From Bog-756 sp035949055 (GTDB taxonomy: Bacteria; Actinomycetota; Acidimicrobiia; Acidimicrobiales; RAAP-2), in the NCBI GenBank assembly GCA_035949055.1, contig DASZIO010000057.1:105500-169499 (forward strand): DNA of 64,000 nucleotides, given 5' to 3'. Positions 16,777 to 25,706 of the stretch are shown here, piece after piece (within the stretch, counting starts at the first letter, position 1; the number at the start of each line of letters is the position of its first letter). A model generated the notes under the pieces. That model worked only from the letters and a program-made list of their open reading frames with translations. It was not told where the DNA came from and did not search any database. The translations under genes were made by a program, and so were the position numbers.

Positions 16777-18179
16777 GGCGACGACGCTTCCCCCTCTGGA
16801 CGCTGCTGGCCGTGGCGCTGGTGGCGGCGCTGGTGGTCGGCAGCGGCGTGCTGTCGTCCTCACCGCCGACCTTGGCCCAGCGCGCCTACGCCATCGAATC
16901 GGTGCTCCGCTGCCCGAGCTGCGAGGACCTGTCGGTGGCCGACTCCACCGCCCAGACCGCGGTGGCCGTCCGGACCACGGTCAGGCAACTGCTGGCGCAG
17001 GGGCGGACCGATCAGCAGGTCGAGTCCTATCTCGTGGCCCGCTACGGCTCGACCATCGTCCTCGACCCGCCGGCCCACGGCTGGTCGTTGCTGGTCTGGC
17101 TCCTACCCCTGGTGGGCGGAGGCGCGGCGGTGGCCGCCCTCGGGACGTTCCTCTTCCGGCGCCGGTCCGGGCCGTTGCCCGACGCCGACGTTCCCCGCCC
17201 GGCATACCGGCCCGGACGCGGACAGCTCGAGGAGCGGCGGGACTTCCTCGTCCGAGCACTGGCCGACGCCGATGCCGAGCACCTCGCCGGTGACCTCGGC
17301 GACGAGGACTACCTGACCCTGCGCCAGCGCGACCTGCGCCTCCTCCGCCGCGTCGAGGCAGAGCTCGGAGGCGTCGGAGCAGAGCTCGCGGGTGCACCGC
17401 CACCCGCCCGGGCCGGGGTACCCGCCGCCGCCCTGTCGGCCGGGGCCACGGAAGTGGCCGGTGTCGACCGACCAGCGGTGGCCGGCGAACCCGACTCGGT
17501 GCCCAAAGCACCCGATTTCGGGGGCTCTGACCTCGGGGGGCCCGACCTCGGGGGCTCCGACCTCGGGGTCGACCCGGCTCCGGCCGCCCGCGCGGCCGCC
17601 CCGACCGCCGGACGAACCACCCGGAGCCGGCGCAGCCGATGGTTGCTCCGGGGGGCGGCGGCTTCGTTCGCGGCCGCCCTCATCGTGGCGGTGTCGTTGT
17701 TCGCCTCCAATCGGTTGCCGGGCCAGACCGCCACGGGCAGCGTGAGCGCGACCCAGTCGCAGCTGCTCGCGCAGACCCTCGACGAGGCGGCGACTCTCGA
17801 GAACCAGGGCCAGCTGGGCCGGGCGGCGCAGCTCTACCAGTCGGTCCTCGGCGGCCACCCGGGCAACGAAGTGGCGCTGGCCCAGCTCGGCTGGCTCGAG
17901 TACCAGACCGGCCGGTCGGGTAACAGCGCGTCCCTGATGGACGACGGCCAGGCCAAGCTCGGGCGGGCGGTCCGGCTCGACCCCGGTGACTATGCCGCCC
18001 GCCTCTACCTGGGGACCGTCCTGTTGCAGCGGGACGCCAACCCCGGCGGTGCGGTCGGGCAGTTCCAACGGTTCCTGGCCGACGATCCTCCCACCGCCTT
18101 GGTGCAGCAGGCCGCGCCCGAGCTGCGCCTGGCCTACCAGCAGGCGGGGGTGCCCGTCCCGTCGCAGCTGGCGGGCTGA
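16773..18179 (+). CDS. ccmH: CcmH-CcmI fusion protein
   Basis: The N-terminal part (about 1-125) is CcmH: a membrane helix, the redox motif LRCPSCEDLSVADS, the three-helix segment, and a second helix. The C-terminal part after about residue 300 has a membrane helix and TPR-like repeats (AAQLYQSVLGGHPGNEVALAQL), the role filled by CcmI or NrfG elsewhere, which holds the apocytochrome. The middle linker carries a run of D(L/F)GG(S/P) pentapeptides. 468 residues; GTG start overlapping ccmG. Fused CcmH/CcmI forms are known in other phyla. Confidence 0.88.
   Translation: MRRRRFPLWTLLAVALVAALVVGSGVLSSSPPTLAQRAYAIESVLRCPSCEDLSVADSTAQTAVAVRTTVRQLLAQGRTDQQVESYLVARYGSTIVLDPPAHGWSLLVWLLPLVGGGAAVAALGTFLFRRRSGPLPDADVPRPAYRPGRGQLEERRDFLVRALADADAEHLAGDLGDEDYLTLRQRDLRLLRRVEAELGGVGAELAGAPPPARAGVPAAALSAGATEVAGVDRPAVAGEPDSVPKAPDFGGSDLGGPDLGGSDLGVDPAPAARAAAPTAGRTTRSRRSRWLLRGAAASFAAALIVAVSLFASNRLPGQTATGSVSATQSQLLAQTLDEAATLENQGQLGRAAQLYQSVLGGHPGNEVALAQLGWLEYQTGRSGNSASLMDDGQAKLGRAVRLDPGDYAARLYLGTVLLQRDANPGGAVGQFQRFLADDPPTALVQQAAPELRLAYQQAGVPVPSQLAG
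17514..17570 (+). repeat. 15-bp tandem repeat inside the ccmH linker
   Basis: Four units (17514, 17529, 17544, 17559, the last incomplete) of a 15-base sequence built on GACCTCGGGGGCTCC encode D(F/L)GG(S/P). The period is a multiple of three, so copy-number change would lengthen or shorten the linker without frameshift. Confidence 0.8.
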
Positions 18180-18189
18180 CGGCGCCCGC
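18171..18189. terminator. Hairpin between convergent ccmH and quinone oxidoreductase genes
   Basis: GCGGGC (18171-18176) pairs with GCCCGC (18184-18189) around the ccmH stop codon, between two convergent genes. Short and without a T-run, so only a weak candidate. Confidence 0.35.
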
Positions 18190-18191
18190 AG

Positions 18192-19163
18192 TCAGGGGAC
18201 GACGACCGCCTTCCCGCTGATACTGCGGTCGATGAGGCCCGACATCACGTCGGCCGCCTCCTGGAGCGGGTAGGTGGCGGGTCGAGTCGGGTGCAGCCGG
18301 CCGTCGCCGACCAGGTCCATGAGGTCACCGATGAGCTCGCGGTTGCCGGCGGGATCCTTGAAGGTCCACCCGCCCCAGTCCACGCCCACCACCGTGCGGT
18401 TGTTGAGCAGCACCTGGTTGAGGGGGACCGAGGCGATGGTTCCGGTGGCGAAGCCGATCACGCAGAACCGACCGAGATGCCGGAGGGAGCGGAGGGCAGG
18501 CTCGCTGTGGCGCCCACCCACCGGGTCGACCACCAGGTCCACCCCGCCCCCTGAGAGCTCCCGGGCCCGGGCCTTCAGATCCTCTTCCTCGTAGGAGATG
18601 GTCGCCTCGGCGCCCATGCTCAACGCGGCCTCGAGCTTGTCGCGGTCGGAGGCGGCAGCGATGACGCGCCCACCGAGCGCGGTGGCGATGTCGACCGCGG
18701 CCAGCCCCACGCCACCACCTGCTCCGAGGACGAGCACCCACTCGCCGGCATCGAGGCGGGTGCGTCGGGTGAGGGTGAACAGCATGGTGCAGTAGCTCTG
18801 GATGAGCGCGGCCGCCTGCCCGAAGTCGATGGTGGCGGGCATGGAGACGAGGGTGAGTGCCGGGACCAGCACCTGCTCGGCGAAGGCTCCGAACCCGGTG
18901 AAGGCCATCACCCGGTCACCGACCCCGACGCCGTCGACGCCCGGCCCGACCGCGGCGACCCGGCCGGCGATCTCACTACCCGGCACGAAGGGGGTGGCCG
19001 GCTTCAGCTGGTACTTCCCCTGGCAGATGAGGCCGTCGACGAAGTTCACCCCGGCCGCCTTCACGTCGACCACCACCTGGCCCTCACCGGGGACCGGCGC
19101 GTCCCGCTCTTCGAGCACCAGCGTCGCGAGCGGTCCGAGCTCCGGGCAGACGAGGGCGCGCAC
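18192..19163 (-). CDS. NADPH:quinone oxidoreductase family protein (zinc-free MDR)
   Basis: Medium-chain dehydrogenase/reductase of the QOR type, 323 residues. The GroES-like domain has AGVNFVDGLICQGKY and PGSEIAGRVAAVG; the NADP loop is GAGGGVGLAAVDIA. No structural-zinc cysteine cluster is present, which separates it from alcohol dehydrogenases. The GTG at 19163 (MRALVCPEL) is the natural start; the much longer open frame upstream is antisense to the desulfurase gene. Substrate unknown. Confidence 0.9.
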   Translation of the reverse strand: MRALVCPELGPLATLVLEERDAPVPGEGQVVVDVKAAGVNFVDGLICQGKYQLKPATPFVPGSEIAGRVAAVGPGVDGVGVGDRVMAFTGFGAFAEQVLVPALTLVSMPATIDFGQAAALIQSYCTMLFTLTRRTRLDAGEWVLVLGAGGGVGLAAVDIATALGGRVIAAASDRDKLEAALSMGAEATISYEEEDLKARARELSGGGVDLVVDPVGGRHSEPALRSLRHLGRFCVIGFATGTIASVPLNQVLLNNRTVVGVDWGGWTFKDPAGNRELIGDLMDLVGDGRLHPTRPATYPLQEAADVMSGLIDRSISGKAVVVP

Positions 19164-19240
19164 GGCCCGAACCGTATCCTGCGCCGGCACTCCTCCCGCG
19201 CTTCGTCGACCGGTCCTCGGCCGACGAAGCCGGCGGGGGC

Positions 19241-20383
19241 TCACCCGTTGCGCAATGCCCGCAGGCCTTCGACCACGGGGCCGAAGGCCGACTCGAAGGC
19301 GTCCACGTCGGTCTCGGTCGAGGGCCAACCGACCGACAGGCGCAGGGAACGCTCCCCGTCCACCCCCATGGCTTCGAGCACCGGTGAGGGCTCGAGCGCC
19401 TCCGACGAGCACGATGAGCCCGAGTGGACGGCGATTCCCGACTGGTCCAGCCCGAGCAGCACCGGCTCGGCCTCGACTCCGTCGACCCCCAGGCAGACGA
19501 TGTGGGGGACCCGGTCGACGGGATCGCCGAAGACCCGCACCCCGTCCACCGCGGTGGCCGACTCGGTCAGCCGGTCGGTCAGTGACCGGGCCACCGCCGC
19601 TTCGGCCTGTAGCGAGCCGGCCGAGGACAGGGCGGCGGCGGCGGCCCCGAACCCGACGGCCGCCAGGACGTTCTCGAACCCGGCCCGTCGGGCGCGTTCC
19701 TGCTCCCCACCGACCAGCAAGGGGTCGATGCGGAGCCCTCGCCGCAGGATCAGCGCCCCGGAACCGGCGGGGCCGCCGAGCTTGTGGGCGGAGACCGACA
19801 CCAGGTCGGCACCGGTCTCGGCCAGGTCGATGGGCAGGTGACCGGCGGCCGCGGCCGCATCCACGTGAACCAGGGTGTGGCGGGAACGGCACAGCTCGAC
19901 CACATCGGAGACGGGCTGAACCGTGCCCACTTCGTGATTGGCCCACTGACAGTGGACCAGCACGGGGTCGGTCCCGTGGACGGACCGGCAGCGCCCGAAG
20001 GCATCCTCGACGTCGCCCAGCCGACCGAACGAGTCGACCTCGATGGGGACCAGCGGGCCCGACCGGGCCGAGGCCTCGCGCACCGCCGAGTGCTCGACGT
20101 CGGCACAGAGAATCGGCCCCCGCCCCGGCGAGCTGACGCCCCACACCGCGGCGTTGACCGCCTCGGTGCCGCCCGAGGTGAACACCACCTGGCGGGGCCG
20201 GACGCCGAACAATCCGGCCACCTGGTCACGCGCCGCCTCCAGCGCGGCGCGGACCATCCGTCCCTCGGTGTGCACCCGGCCGGGGTCGGCGGCCACTCCG
20301 TCGTGCTCCCAACCGGCGATGGCGGCTCGGGCTTCGGGGCGAATCGGTGTGGTCGAGGCGTGGTCGAGGTAATGACGGGCCAC
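19241..20383 (-). CDS. Cysteine desulfurase (NifS/IscS family)
   Basis: PLP enzyme that takes sulfur from cysteine for Fe-S clusters or tRNA thiolation. The N-terminus YLDHASTTPIRPEA, the PLP lysine in SVSAHKLGGPAGSG, and the catalytic loop SGSSCSSEALEPSPVL with the persulfide cysteine are all visible. 380 residues. It lies 15 bases downstream of the SufR-like regulator gene on the same strand and near mrp, so the block looks devoted to iron-sulfur assembly. A thiouridylase (mnmA) is not seen in the window. Confidence 0.92.
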   Translation of the reverse strand: MARHYLDHASTTPIRPEARAAIAGWEHDGVAADPGRVHTEGRMVRAALEAARDQVAGLFGVRPRQVVFTSGGTEAVNAAVWGVSSPGRGPILCADVEHSAVREASARSGPLVPIEVDSFGRLGDVEDAFGRCRSVHGTDPVLVHCQWANHEVGTVQPVSDVVELCRSRHTLVHVDAAAAAGHLPIDLAETGADLVSVSAHKLGGPAGSGALILRRGLRIDPLLVGGEQERARRAGFENVLAAVGFGAAAAALSSAGSLQAEAAVARSLTDRLTESATAVDGVRVFGDPVDRVPHIVCLGVDGVEAEPVLLGLDQSGIAVHSGSSCSSEALEPSPVLEAMGVDGERSLRLSVGWPSTETDVDAFESAFGPVVEGLRALRNG

Positions 20384-20398
20384 GGTCCCGCTCGCCGT

Positions 20399-21193
20399 TC
20401 AGACCACGGCGGCGCAGGCGTCGTCACCGCGGGCACGCGACGACGACAGGACCACCGGGACCGTACCGCCCGGATCCTCGCCGCACAGCCCGGCGAGCAG
20501 TCCCTTGACCATGCCCCGGTCGACGGCGCACAGCACCGGGTACTGCGATGCGGCATCGCCGAACGGACAGTTGTCGGCCACCACCGCGGTGGAATTGCCG
20601 TGGTCTTCGGCATGGGCGTCGAACCCGTGCGCGGTCAAGGTGTCGGCAATGGCGTGCATGGCCGTCCGGAGCGAACGCTGACCCTCACCGGCCGACATCT
20701 GACCGGCCAGGGTGCGGCCGTACTCCTCACCGACGCGCTCGGCCATGCCTTCGGCGGCGGCCGGTCCGAGCAGTTGCATTGCCTCCTGCAACAGCAGCAC
20801 CAAGAGGTCGTCGCGCCGGGTGAGCAGGTCGAGGGTGGGGTCGTTGCCGACGGCCCGGAACCGCTTGGAGGGCCGTCCGGCACCGTGCCCGACGGGCCGC
20901 TCCATGGTCACCTCGAGGTAGCCCCCGGTGGCCAACCGCTCGAGGTGGTGGCGGGCCACATTGGGGTGGAGGGAGAACCGGGCGGCCACCTCGGACGCGG
21001 TGGTGCCGGGATTCGAGCGGACGAAGAGGTAGATCTCGCGCCGGGTGGGATCCCCGAACGCGGAGGTCACCGCGGTGACGGCGGCGGAGAAGTGGCTGTC
21101 GGACAACTCAGGGTCGGTCCGGCCGGCCGACTCGGCCGAGCGGGTCCGTTGTGCATCGGCGACGGCGATGGGGCTGTCCGGCTCCGGTGACAC
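20399..21193 (-). CDS. SufR-like iron-sulfur-sensing transcriptional regulator
   Basis: ArsR/DeoR-like winged helix at about residues 40-110 (FGDPTRREIYLFVRSNPG, HPNVARHHLERL) and a C-terminal cysteine set: Cys209-x12-Cys222-x14-Cys237, with Cys260 near the end. This arrangement resembles SufR, whose cluster controls Fe-S assembly genes. The GTG at 21193 follows TAGACT (21206-21201) by 7 bases, a leaderless start. Placement with a cysteine desulfurase downstream and a divergent Mrp ATPase supports the assignment. The assignment to SufR itself, not another cysteine-bearing relative, is inference. Confidence 0.75.
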   Translation of the reverse strand: MSPEPDSPIAVADAQRTRSAESAGRTDPELSDSHFSAAVTAVTSAFGDPTRREIYLFVRSNPGTTASEVAARFSLHPNVARHHLERLATGGYLEVTMERPVGHGAGRPSKRFRAVGNDPTLDLLTRRDDLLVLLLQEAMQLLGPAAAEGMAERVGEEYGRTLAGQMSAGEGQRSLRTAMHAIADTLTAHGFDAHAEDHGNSTAVVADNCPFGDAASQYPVLCAVDRGMVKGLLAGLCGEDPGGTVPVVLSSSRARGDDACAAVV

Positions 21194-21241
21194 ATCCCCT
21201 AGTCTACCGTTCGGCGGGCTATTTCCCCTAGGAGCAGCTGG
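21194..21241. promoter_or_regulatory. Divergent control region with direct repeats
   Basis: Only 48 bases separate the regulator and mrp. TCCCCTAG occurs twice, at 21195-21202 and 21224-21231, in the same orientation and 29 bases apart. The first copy covers the minus-strand -10 hexamer region of the regulator, the second overlaps the AGGAG Shine-Dalgarno of mrp. The pair is a candidate operator for autoregulation. Confidence 0.4.
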
Positions 21242-22411
21242 ATGTCCATCGACGAGTCCCAGGTCGCAGAGACCGTAGCCGCGGTCGTCGACCCCGAATT
21301 GCGTCGTCCGCTCGGGGAACTGGGCATGGTCGGGGGCGTGCGGGTCAGGCGCCGGAGGGTGGAGGTCGAGCTGGCCCTGCCGGTCGCCCACTACCCCCAG
21401 GTCGACGAGCTGGTCGATCGGGTCCGACGGGCGGTGGGGGCCGAGCACGGCGTCGGCGAGGTGGCGGTCGAGCCGGTCGTGATGGACGAACAGTCGCGGG
21501 CCCGGCTCCGTTCGCTGCTCCGGGGGGACCCGGTCGAAGGCGGGAGTGAGCCTGTCTCGCCCGGCCACGGCCACACCCACGGGGGAGCGCTGGGCCACGA
21601 GGAGGGCCGTCCGAACCGGTTCATGCACCCCCGGTCGAAGACCCGCGTGCTCGGGATCGCGTCGGGCAAGGGTGGCGTGGGCAAATCGTCGGTCACCGTG
21701 AACCTGGCGGTGGCGCTCGCCCGGCTGGGTCTCGACGTCGGGATCCTCGACGCCGACGTGTACGGGTTCTCGGTACCGGCCATGCTCGGGGTGACCGCCG
21801 ATCCGCTGATCATCGGCGACCTCGTGGTGCCACCCACCGCCAACGGTGTTCGCTGCCTGTCGATGGGCTACTTCGTCCCCGACGAGACGCCGGTGATCTG
21901 GCGCGGGCCGATGTTGCACAAGGCGCTCGAGCAGTTTCTGGTCGACGCCTACTGGGGGGAGCCCGACTACCTCCTGGTGGACATGCCGCCCGGCACCGGG
22001 GACGTCACGCTGTCTCTCGGCCAGTACCTCACGAAGACCGAGATGTATGTGGTCACCACTCCCCAGTCGGCGGCGGGACGCGTGGCCCAGCGATCGGCCT
22101 ACGCGGCCCGGAAGCTCAAGCTGGCCGTGCGCGGGGTCGTCGAGAACATGAGCTGGTTCACCGCCGACGACGGGACGCGCTACGAGCTGTTCGGGGCGGG
22201 TGGCGGTCAGCGCCTGGCCGGCGAGCTCGGGGTGCCCCTGCTGGCCCAGGTGCCGTTGGTGCCCCATCTCCGCCAGGGGGGCGACCAGGGGATCCCGGTG
22301 ACGGTGGCCGAACCCGACAGCGAGGTGGCCGGGGTCTTCCACGGTCTGGCCGCGTCCATCATCGAGCTCGGACCGGCCCGCGTCTACCGCCAGGAGCTCA
22401 CCCTGCGCTGA
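21242..22411 (+). CDS. mrp: Mrp/ApbC family iron-sulfur cluster carrier ATPase
   Basis: MinD-type P-loop ATPase that moves Fe-S clusters to targets. An N-terminal DUF59/MIP18 domain (about 1-85, VVDPELRRPLGELGMV) precedes the ATPase with the deviant Walker A GKGGVGKSS and DMPPGTGDVTLSLGQ. Two points are unusual: a His-rich linker (about 108-122, GHGHTHGGALGHEEG), and no CxxC at the usual C-terminal position (WFTADDGTRYELFG follows ENMS), so the bridging cluster ligands of classical Mrp/NBP35 are missing. 389 residues; AGGAG seven bases before the ATG. Confidence 0.9.
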   Translation: MSIDESQVAETVAAVVDPELRRPLGELGMVGGVRVRRRRVEVELALPVAHYPQVDELVDRVRRAVGAEHGVGEVAVEPVVMDEQSRARLRSLLRGDPVEGGSEPVSPGHGHTHGGALGHEEGRPNRFMHPRSKTRVLGIASGKGGVGKSSVTVNLAVALARLGLDVGILDADVYGFSVPAMLGVTADPLIIGDLVVPPTANGVRCLSMGYFVPDETPVIWRGPMLHKALEQFLVDAYWGEPDYLLVDMPPGTGDVTLSLGQYLTKTEMYVVTTPQSAAGRVAQRSAYAARKLKLAVRGVVENMSWFTADDGTRYELFGAGGGQRLAGELGVPLLAQVPLVPHLRQGGDQGIPVTVAEPDSEVAGVFHGLAASIIELGPARVYRQELTLR

Positions 22412-22449
22412 GCACGGCCCACCGTCGGACCGGCGAGCCCCGGCTCTGG

Positions 22450-23874
22450 TCAGGTCGTGAGCGGCGGCGGTCGGTCCCAGCCCTGTCGGGTCGGCGGCAT
22501 CCCGCTCTGGCCCGAGGCGTCGGGCACCACGCCGAGCACCTGGTGGATGGCCAGGCCACCGTCGTCGAAGCCGTTGGCCGACGCGGCCATGTACAGCCGC
22601 CAGATGTCGGCCCGGGGCCGGCCTACCAGGGCCACGGCCTCGTCCCAGTGCTCCTCCAGGTTTGCCACCCAATGATGCAGCGTGCGCGAGTAGTGCTCCC
22701 GGAGCGACTCCACGTCGCGCACTTCGAACCCGGTCCGCTGCATGGCCCCGACGACCTCGGCCACATCGAGCAGCTCGCCGTCCGGGAAGACATAGCGGCC
22801 TACGAACGACCGAGGACCGAGGACCGAACCGCCCGGTTTCGAGATGGCGTGGTTGAGGAGCCTGCCCCGGGGCACGAGCAGGCTGCGCAACGTCTGGAAG
22901 TACTGGGTCATGCGGGCCGAACCCACGTGCTCGAACATGCCGATCGACGAGATGGCGTCGTAGCGCTCTCCCTGCAGCTCGCGGTAGTCCTGGAGCCGGA
23001 TCTCGACCCGGTCCCCGAGCCCCGCCTCGGCTACCCGCCGGCCGGCCTCGTCCGCCTGCTCTCGACTCAGGGTGATACCGACCACACGTGCACCGTGCCG
23101 CTCGGCCGCGTGCATGGCCATCGAGCCCCAGCCGCACCCGACGTCGAGGAGCCGTGCCGGACGCCGATCGAGCCCGAGCTTCCGGCAGATGAGCTCGTAC
23201 TTGGCCGACTGGGCCTCCTCGAGGGTGGTGTCGTCGGTCACGAACCGGGCGCACGAATAGGTCATGCTCGGTCCGAGGACCAGCCGGTAGAACTGGTTGC
23301 CGACGTCGTAGTGGTGGCTGACCACCGCGGCGTCGCGAGACGGCGAATGGAGCCGGCCGGCCGGGCGGCACTCCTCGGGCGGGGGAGGGATCGGCGGCCC
23401 GAGCACCCCGAGCTGTCGTGCCGCGGCGACCACCGTCGGCAGAGCGCGCCAGCCGAGCCGGCGCAGATCGCGACTCGAGGCGTCGTGGAGGACCCGCAGC
23501 AGGGCGAACAGGTCCCCCTCGACCGTGAGGTCACCCGAGACGAACGCCCGGGCCACGCCCAGCTCACCGGGCGCCCACAGGATGCGCCGGACGGCGTCGG
23601 CCGACCGGATCGACAGGGTTCCGATCCCATCCTCCGGCCCGAGCGCGCTGCCGTCCCAGAAGGCGAAGCGGACCGGGACCTCGTCCCGGATCAAGGCCCG
23701 CAGGAGCGGGGCGAGGCCGTGCGCCACACTGCCGGGTGCCGCCTGGTCCGTCCCGGCCGGGCGTCGGTCGGCTTCGGTCAGCCGGGCAGGCGCCGTGTTC
23801 GCCGCGTTTGCAACGGTCGGCCTCCCGGTGTGAGTCGTGGCGGTGGCGGGCTGGCTCGGCGTCCGGGTGACCAT
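22450..23874 (-). CDS. Cyclopropane-fatty-acyl-phospholipid synthase family protein
   Basis: SAM-dependent enzyme acting on unsaturated acyl chains of membrane lipids. The N-terminal lipid-binding region (to about 180) is followed by HHYDVGNQFYRLVLGPSMTYSCARF, the SAM site LDVGCGWGSMAMHAAERHG and the GMFEHVG segment containing the conserved catalytic Glu. 474 residues, with a Thr/Pro-rich N-terminal extension of about 45 residues. A GGAGG Shine-Dalgarno lies five bases before the ATG. Cyclopropanation is most likely, but methylation or other related chemistry cannot be excluded. Confidence 0.92.
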   Translation of the reverse strand: MVTRTPSQPATATTHTGRPTVANAANTAPARLTEADRRPAGTDQAAPGSVAHGLAPLLRALIRDEVPVRFAFWDGSALGPEDGIGTLSIRSADAVRRILWAPGELGVARAFVSGDLTVEGDLFALLRVLHDASSRDLRRLGWRALPTVVAAARQLGVLGPPIPPPPEECRPAGRLHSPSRDAAVVSHHYDVGNQFYRLVLGPSMTYSCARFVTDDTTLEEAQSAKYELICRKLGLDRRPARLLDVGCGWGSMAMHAAERHGARVVGITLSREQADEAGRRVAEAGLGDRVEIRLQDYRELQGERYDAISSIGMFEHVGSARMTQYFQTLRSLLVPRGRLLNHAISKPGGSVLGPRSFVGRYVFPDGELLDVAEVVGAMQRTGFEVRDVESLREHYSRTLHHWVANLEEHWDEAVALVGRPRADIWRLYMAASANGFDDGGLAIHQVLGVVPDASGQSGMPPTRQGWDRPPPLTT

Positions 23875-23969
23875 GGCTACCTCCTCGACCGGGCAAACGC
23901 CCCGGCCGCCACGATCCTATGGGAGCTGCGGGGACGTGGCGTCCCCGGGTGTTTGCTACGGTGCCGACG

Positions 23970-24440
23970 GTGAGTCGTTCCCTGGTGCTGCTCTGCAGTG
24001 ACGGGTCCGACCTGTCGGTACGGGCGCTGGCCGCCGGGGTGGCGCTGCTCGGCCGCGATGCCGGTTTCTCCGTGGTGACGGTGGCCGAGACGCCGGACCC
24101 GATGCTCCTGGACGGAAGTGGGTTCGCCGGGGGTGTCGTCTCCCCGGAGGAGTGGGATCGCGAAACGGACGCAGCTGTCGAGTCAGCGCGATCCATGGTG
24201 ACGGACACCATCGCCGCGCTGGGTCTCGACGGCGCCGACCGGCAGGTCATCAGCGGCGAGCCCGGTCCCGCGATCTGCAGGCTGGCTTCGGAGCTGTCGG
24301 CCGCGGCCATCGTCATCGGCTCCCGGGGCCGTGGGGGTCTGAAGCGAGCCCTGCTCGGTTCGGTCTCCGACCATGTGGTGCGCCATGCTCCCTGCCCCGT
24401 GCTGGTGACCGGGGAGACCGCCGCGGTCACCCCGAGCTGA
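23970..24440 (+). CDS. Universal stress protein (UspA family)
   Basis: 156-residue single Usp domain. The nucleotide-binding signature GSRGRGGLKRALLGSVS fits G-2x-G-9x-G-(S/T), so ATP binding is likely. Three in-frame starts exist; the GTG at 23970 is preferred because TACGGT (23957-23962) sits seven bases before it and overlaps the next upstream GTG. A TGC just before the hexamer makes an extended -10. Divergent from the cyclopropane synthase gene. Confidence 0.88.
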   Translation: MSRSLVLLCSDGSDLSVRALAAGVALLGRDAGFSVVTVAETPDPMLLDGSGFAGGVVSPEEWDRETDAAVESARSMVTDTIAALGLDGADRQVISGEPGPAICRLASELSAAAIVIGSRGRGGLKRALLGSVSDHVVRHAPCPVLVTGETAAVTPS

Positions 24441-24488
24441 CGACCGCGCCCCACGAAGTCACCGCCATTTGGGCCTGATCAACGGGGA

Positions 24489-25706
24489 TCAGAAGCGCGC
24501 GGAGGTGCCCACTCCGGCCGGCAGCTTGTCGGGGTCCCAGCCGAGCAGCGCCACGGCCCGGGTGAACGCGAAGCGGTCGGTCATCCCCGCTACGTACGCC
24601 ACCGCGGCGCGGATGGCAGCCGGTTCGCCCCCGGTGAGCGCCGAGTTCCCACCGGTCCCGTCGGGGATCAGATTGGGCCGGTCGGAGAAGTACTCGACCA
24701 GCGCCCGGAGCACGGCCACCACTGCCCGGCCCTGCGTCACGGAATTGGGCCGCAGATAGATGTGTTCGTAGTTGCTGGCGCGGAAGGCAGCCAGGGCTTC
24801 GGCCTCGTCGTCGGCCATGGCGATCCGACCGGTGGCGAGCACGGTCGTCACCAGCGCGTCGATGAAGGTGCCGAGCTGGTGCCCTCGGCGGTCGCCGCAC
24901 CGCTCGCGCACCAGCGCGGGCAGCGCGTCGGTGGTGACGATGCCGCTCCGGACCGCATCCTCGAAGTCGTGGCAGACGTAGGCGATGCGGTCGGCCCAGC
25001 TCACCACTTCGCCCTCGGGTGTGGCGGGAGCCGGTCTCGACCAGGAGTGGTTGCGGATGCCGTCGAGGGTCTCCCGACAGAGGTTGAGCGGTGCCAGCGA
25101 CACGTCCGCGCCCCAGGGGGCGTGGTCGAATCCGCCGTCGAGATAGGGGGAGAGCGCGTCCTCGCTGGCGTGACCGCCGGGCCCGTGCCCGCAATCGTGC
25201 CCGAGGGCGATGGCCTCGGTGAGGGCCACGTTGAGCCCGCAGGCCCGGGCCACGCCCGTTGCCACTTGGGCCACCTCCAGCGCATGGGTGAGCCGGGTGC
25301 GCTGGTGGTCGTCGGGGAAGACGAAGACCTGGGTCTTGCCGGCCAGTCGCCGGAACGAGGTGTCGTGCAGGATCCGGTCGCGGTCGCGCTCGAAACAGGT
25401 GCGCCAGGGGTCGGGTTCCTCGGGCACCTCCCTGTGTCCGGCGCCCGTGGCCAGGGTCGCCCCGGGCCACAACCGCTCACGCTCGAGTTGCTCGCGGGCG
25501 GGGCGGTCGAGCCGGGCGGTGGACCGGCCCACCCCACGGCGGGCGTCGCTGTCGACATGGGCGAAGCGGATGCCCGAGCCGGGGTGGCCGTCCATGGTGG
25601 ACGCCCACCGGCGATTCCGCTCGTTCGCCCGCTCGTCGTGGGGGGCGCCGATGGCGTCGGGCCCGGCGTCGCCCCCCGCGGCTCGGCGGCCGCCCCCATC
25701 GTTCAT
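24489..25706 (-). CDS. dgt: Deoxyguanosinetriphosphate triphosphohydrolase-like protein
   Basis: HD-domain hydrolase that splits dNTPs into nucleoside and tripolyphosphate. The HD motif reads RLTHALEVAQVATG followed by LGHDCGHGPGGHASEDAL, and the N-terminal RDRDRILHDTSFRRLAGKTQVF segment is typical of the short bacterial dGTPase-like group. The ATG at 25706 gives 405 residues with a variable N-terminal tail of about 100; a later start is possible. Convergent with the stress-protein gene. Confidence 0.9.
   Translation of the reverse strand: MNDGGGRRAAGGDAGPDAIGAPHDERANERNRRWASTMDGHPGSGIRFAHVDSDARRGVGRSTARLDRPAREQLERERLWPGATLATGAGHREVPEEPDPWRTCFERDRDRILHDTSFRRLAGKTQVFVFPDDHQRTRLTHALEVAQVATGVARACGLNVALTEAIALGHDCGHGPGGHASEDALSPYLDGGFDHAPWGADVSLAPLNLCRETLDGIRNHSWSRPAPATPEGEVVSWADRIAYVCHDFEDAVRSGIVTTDALPALVRERCGDRRGHQLGTFIDALVTTVLATGRIAMADDEAEALAAFRASNYEHIYLRPNSVTQGRAVVAVLRALVEYFSDRPNLIPDGTGGNSALTGGEPAAIRAAVAYVAGMTDRFAFTRAVALLGWDPDKLPAGVGTSARF

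Noticed and set aside
20399..23371. A 990-codon open frame on the minus strand
   Set aside because: Only the part from 21193 down has real protein character; the rest is antisense to mrp and to the cyclopropane synthase and results from high GC lowering stop-codon frequency.
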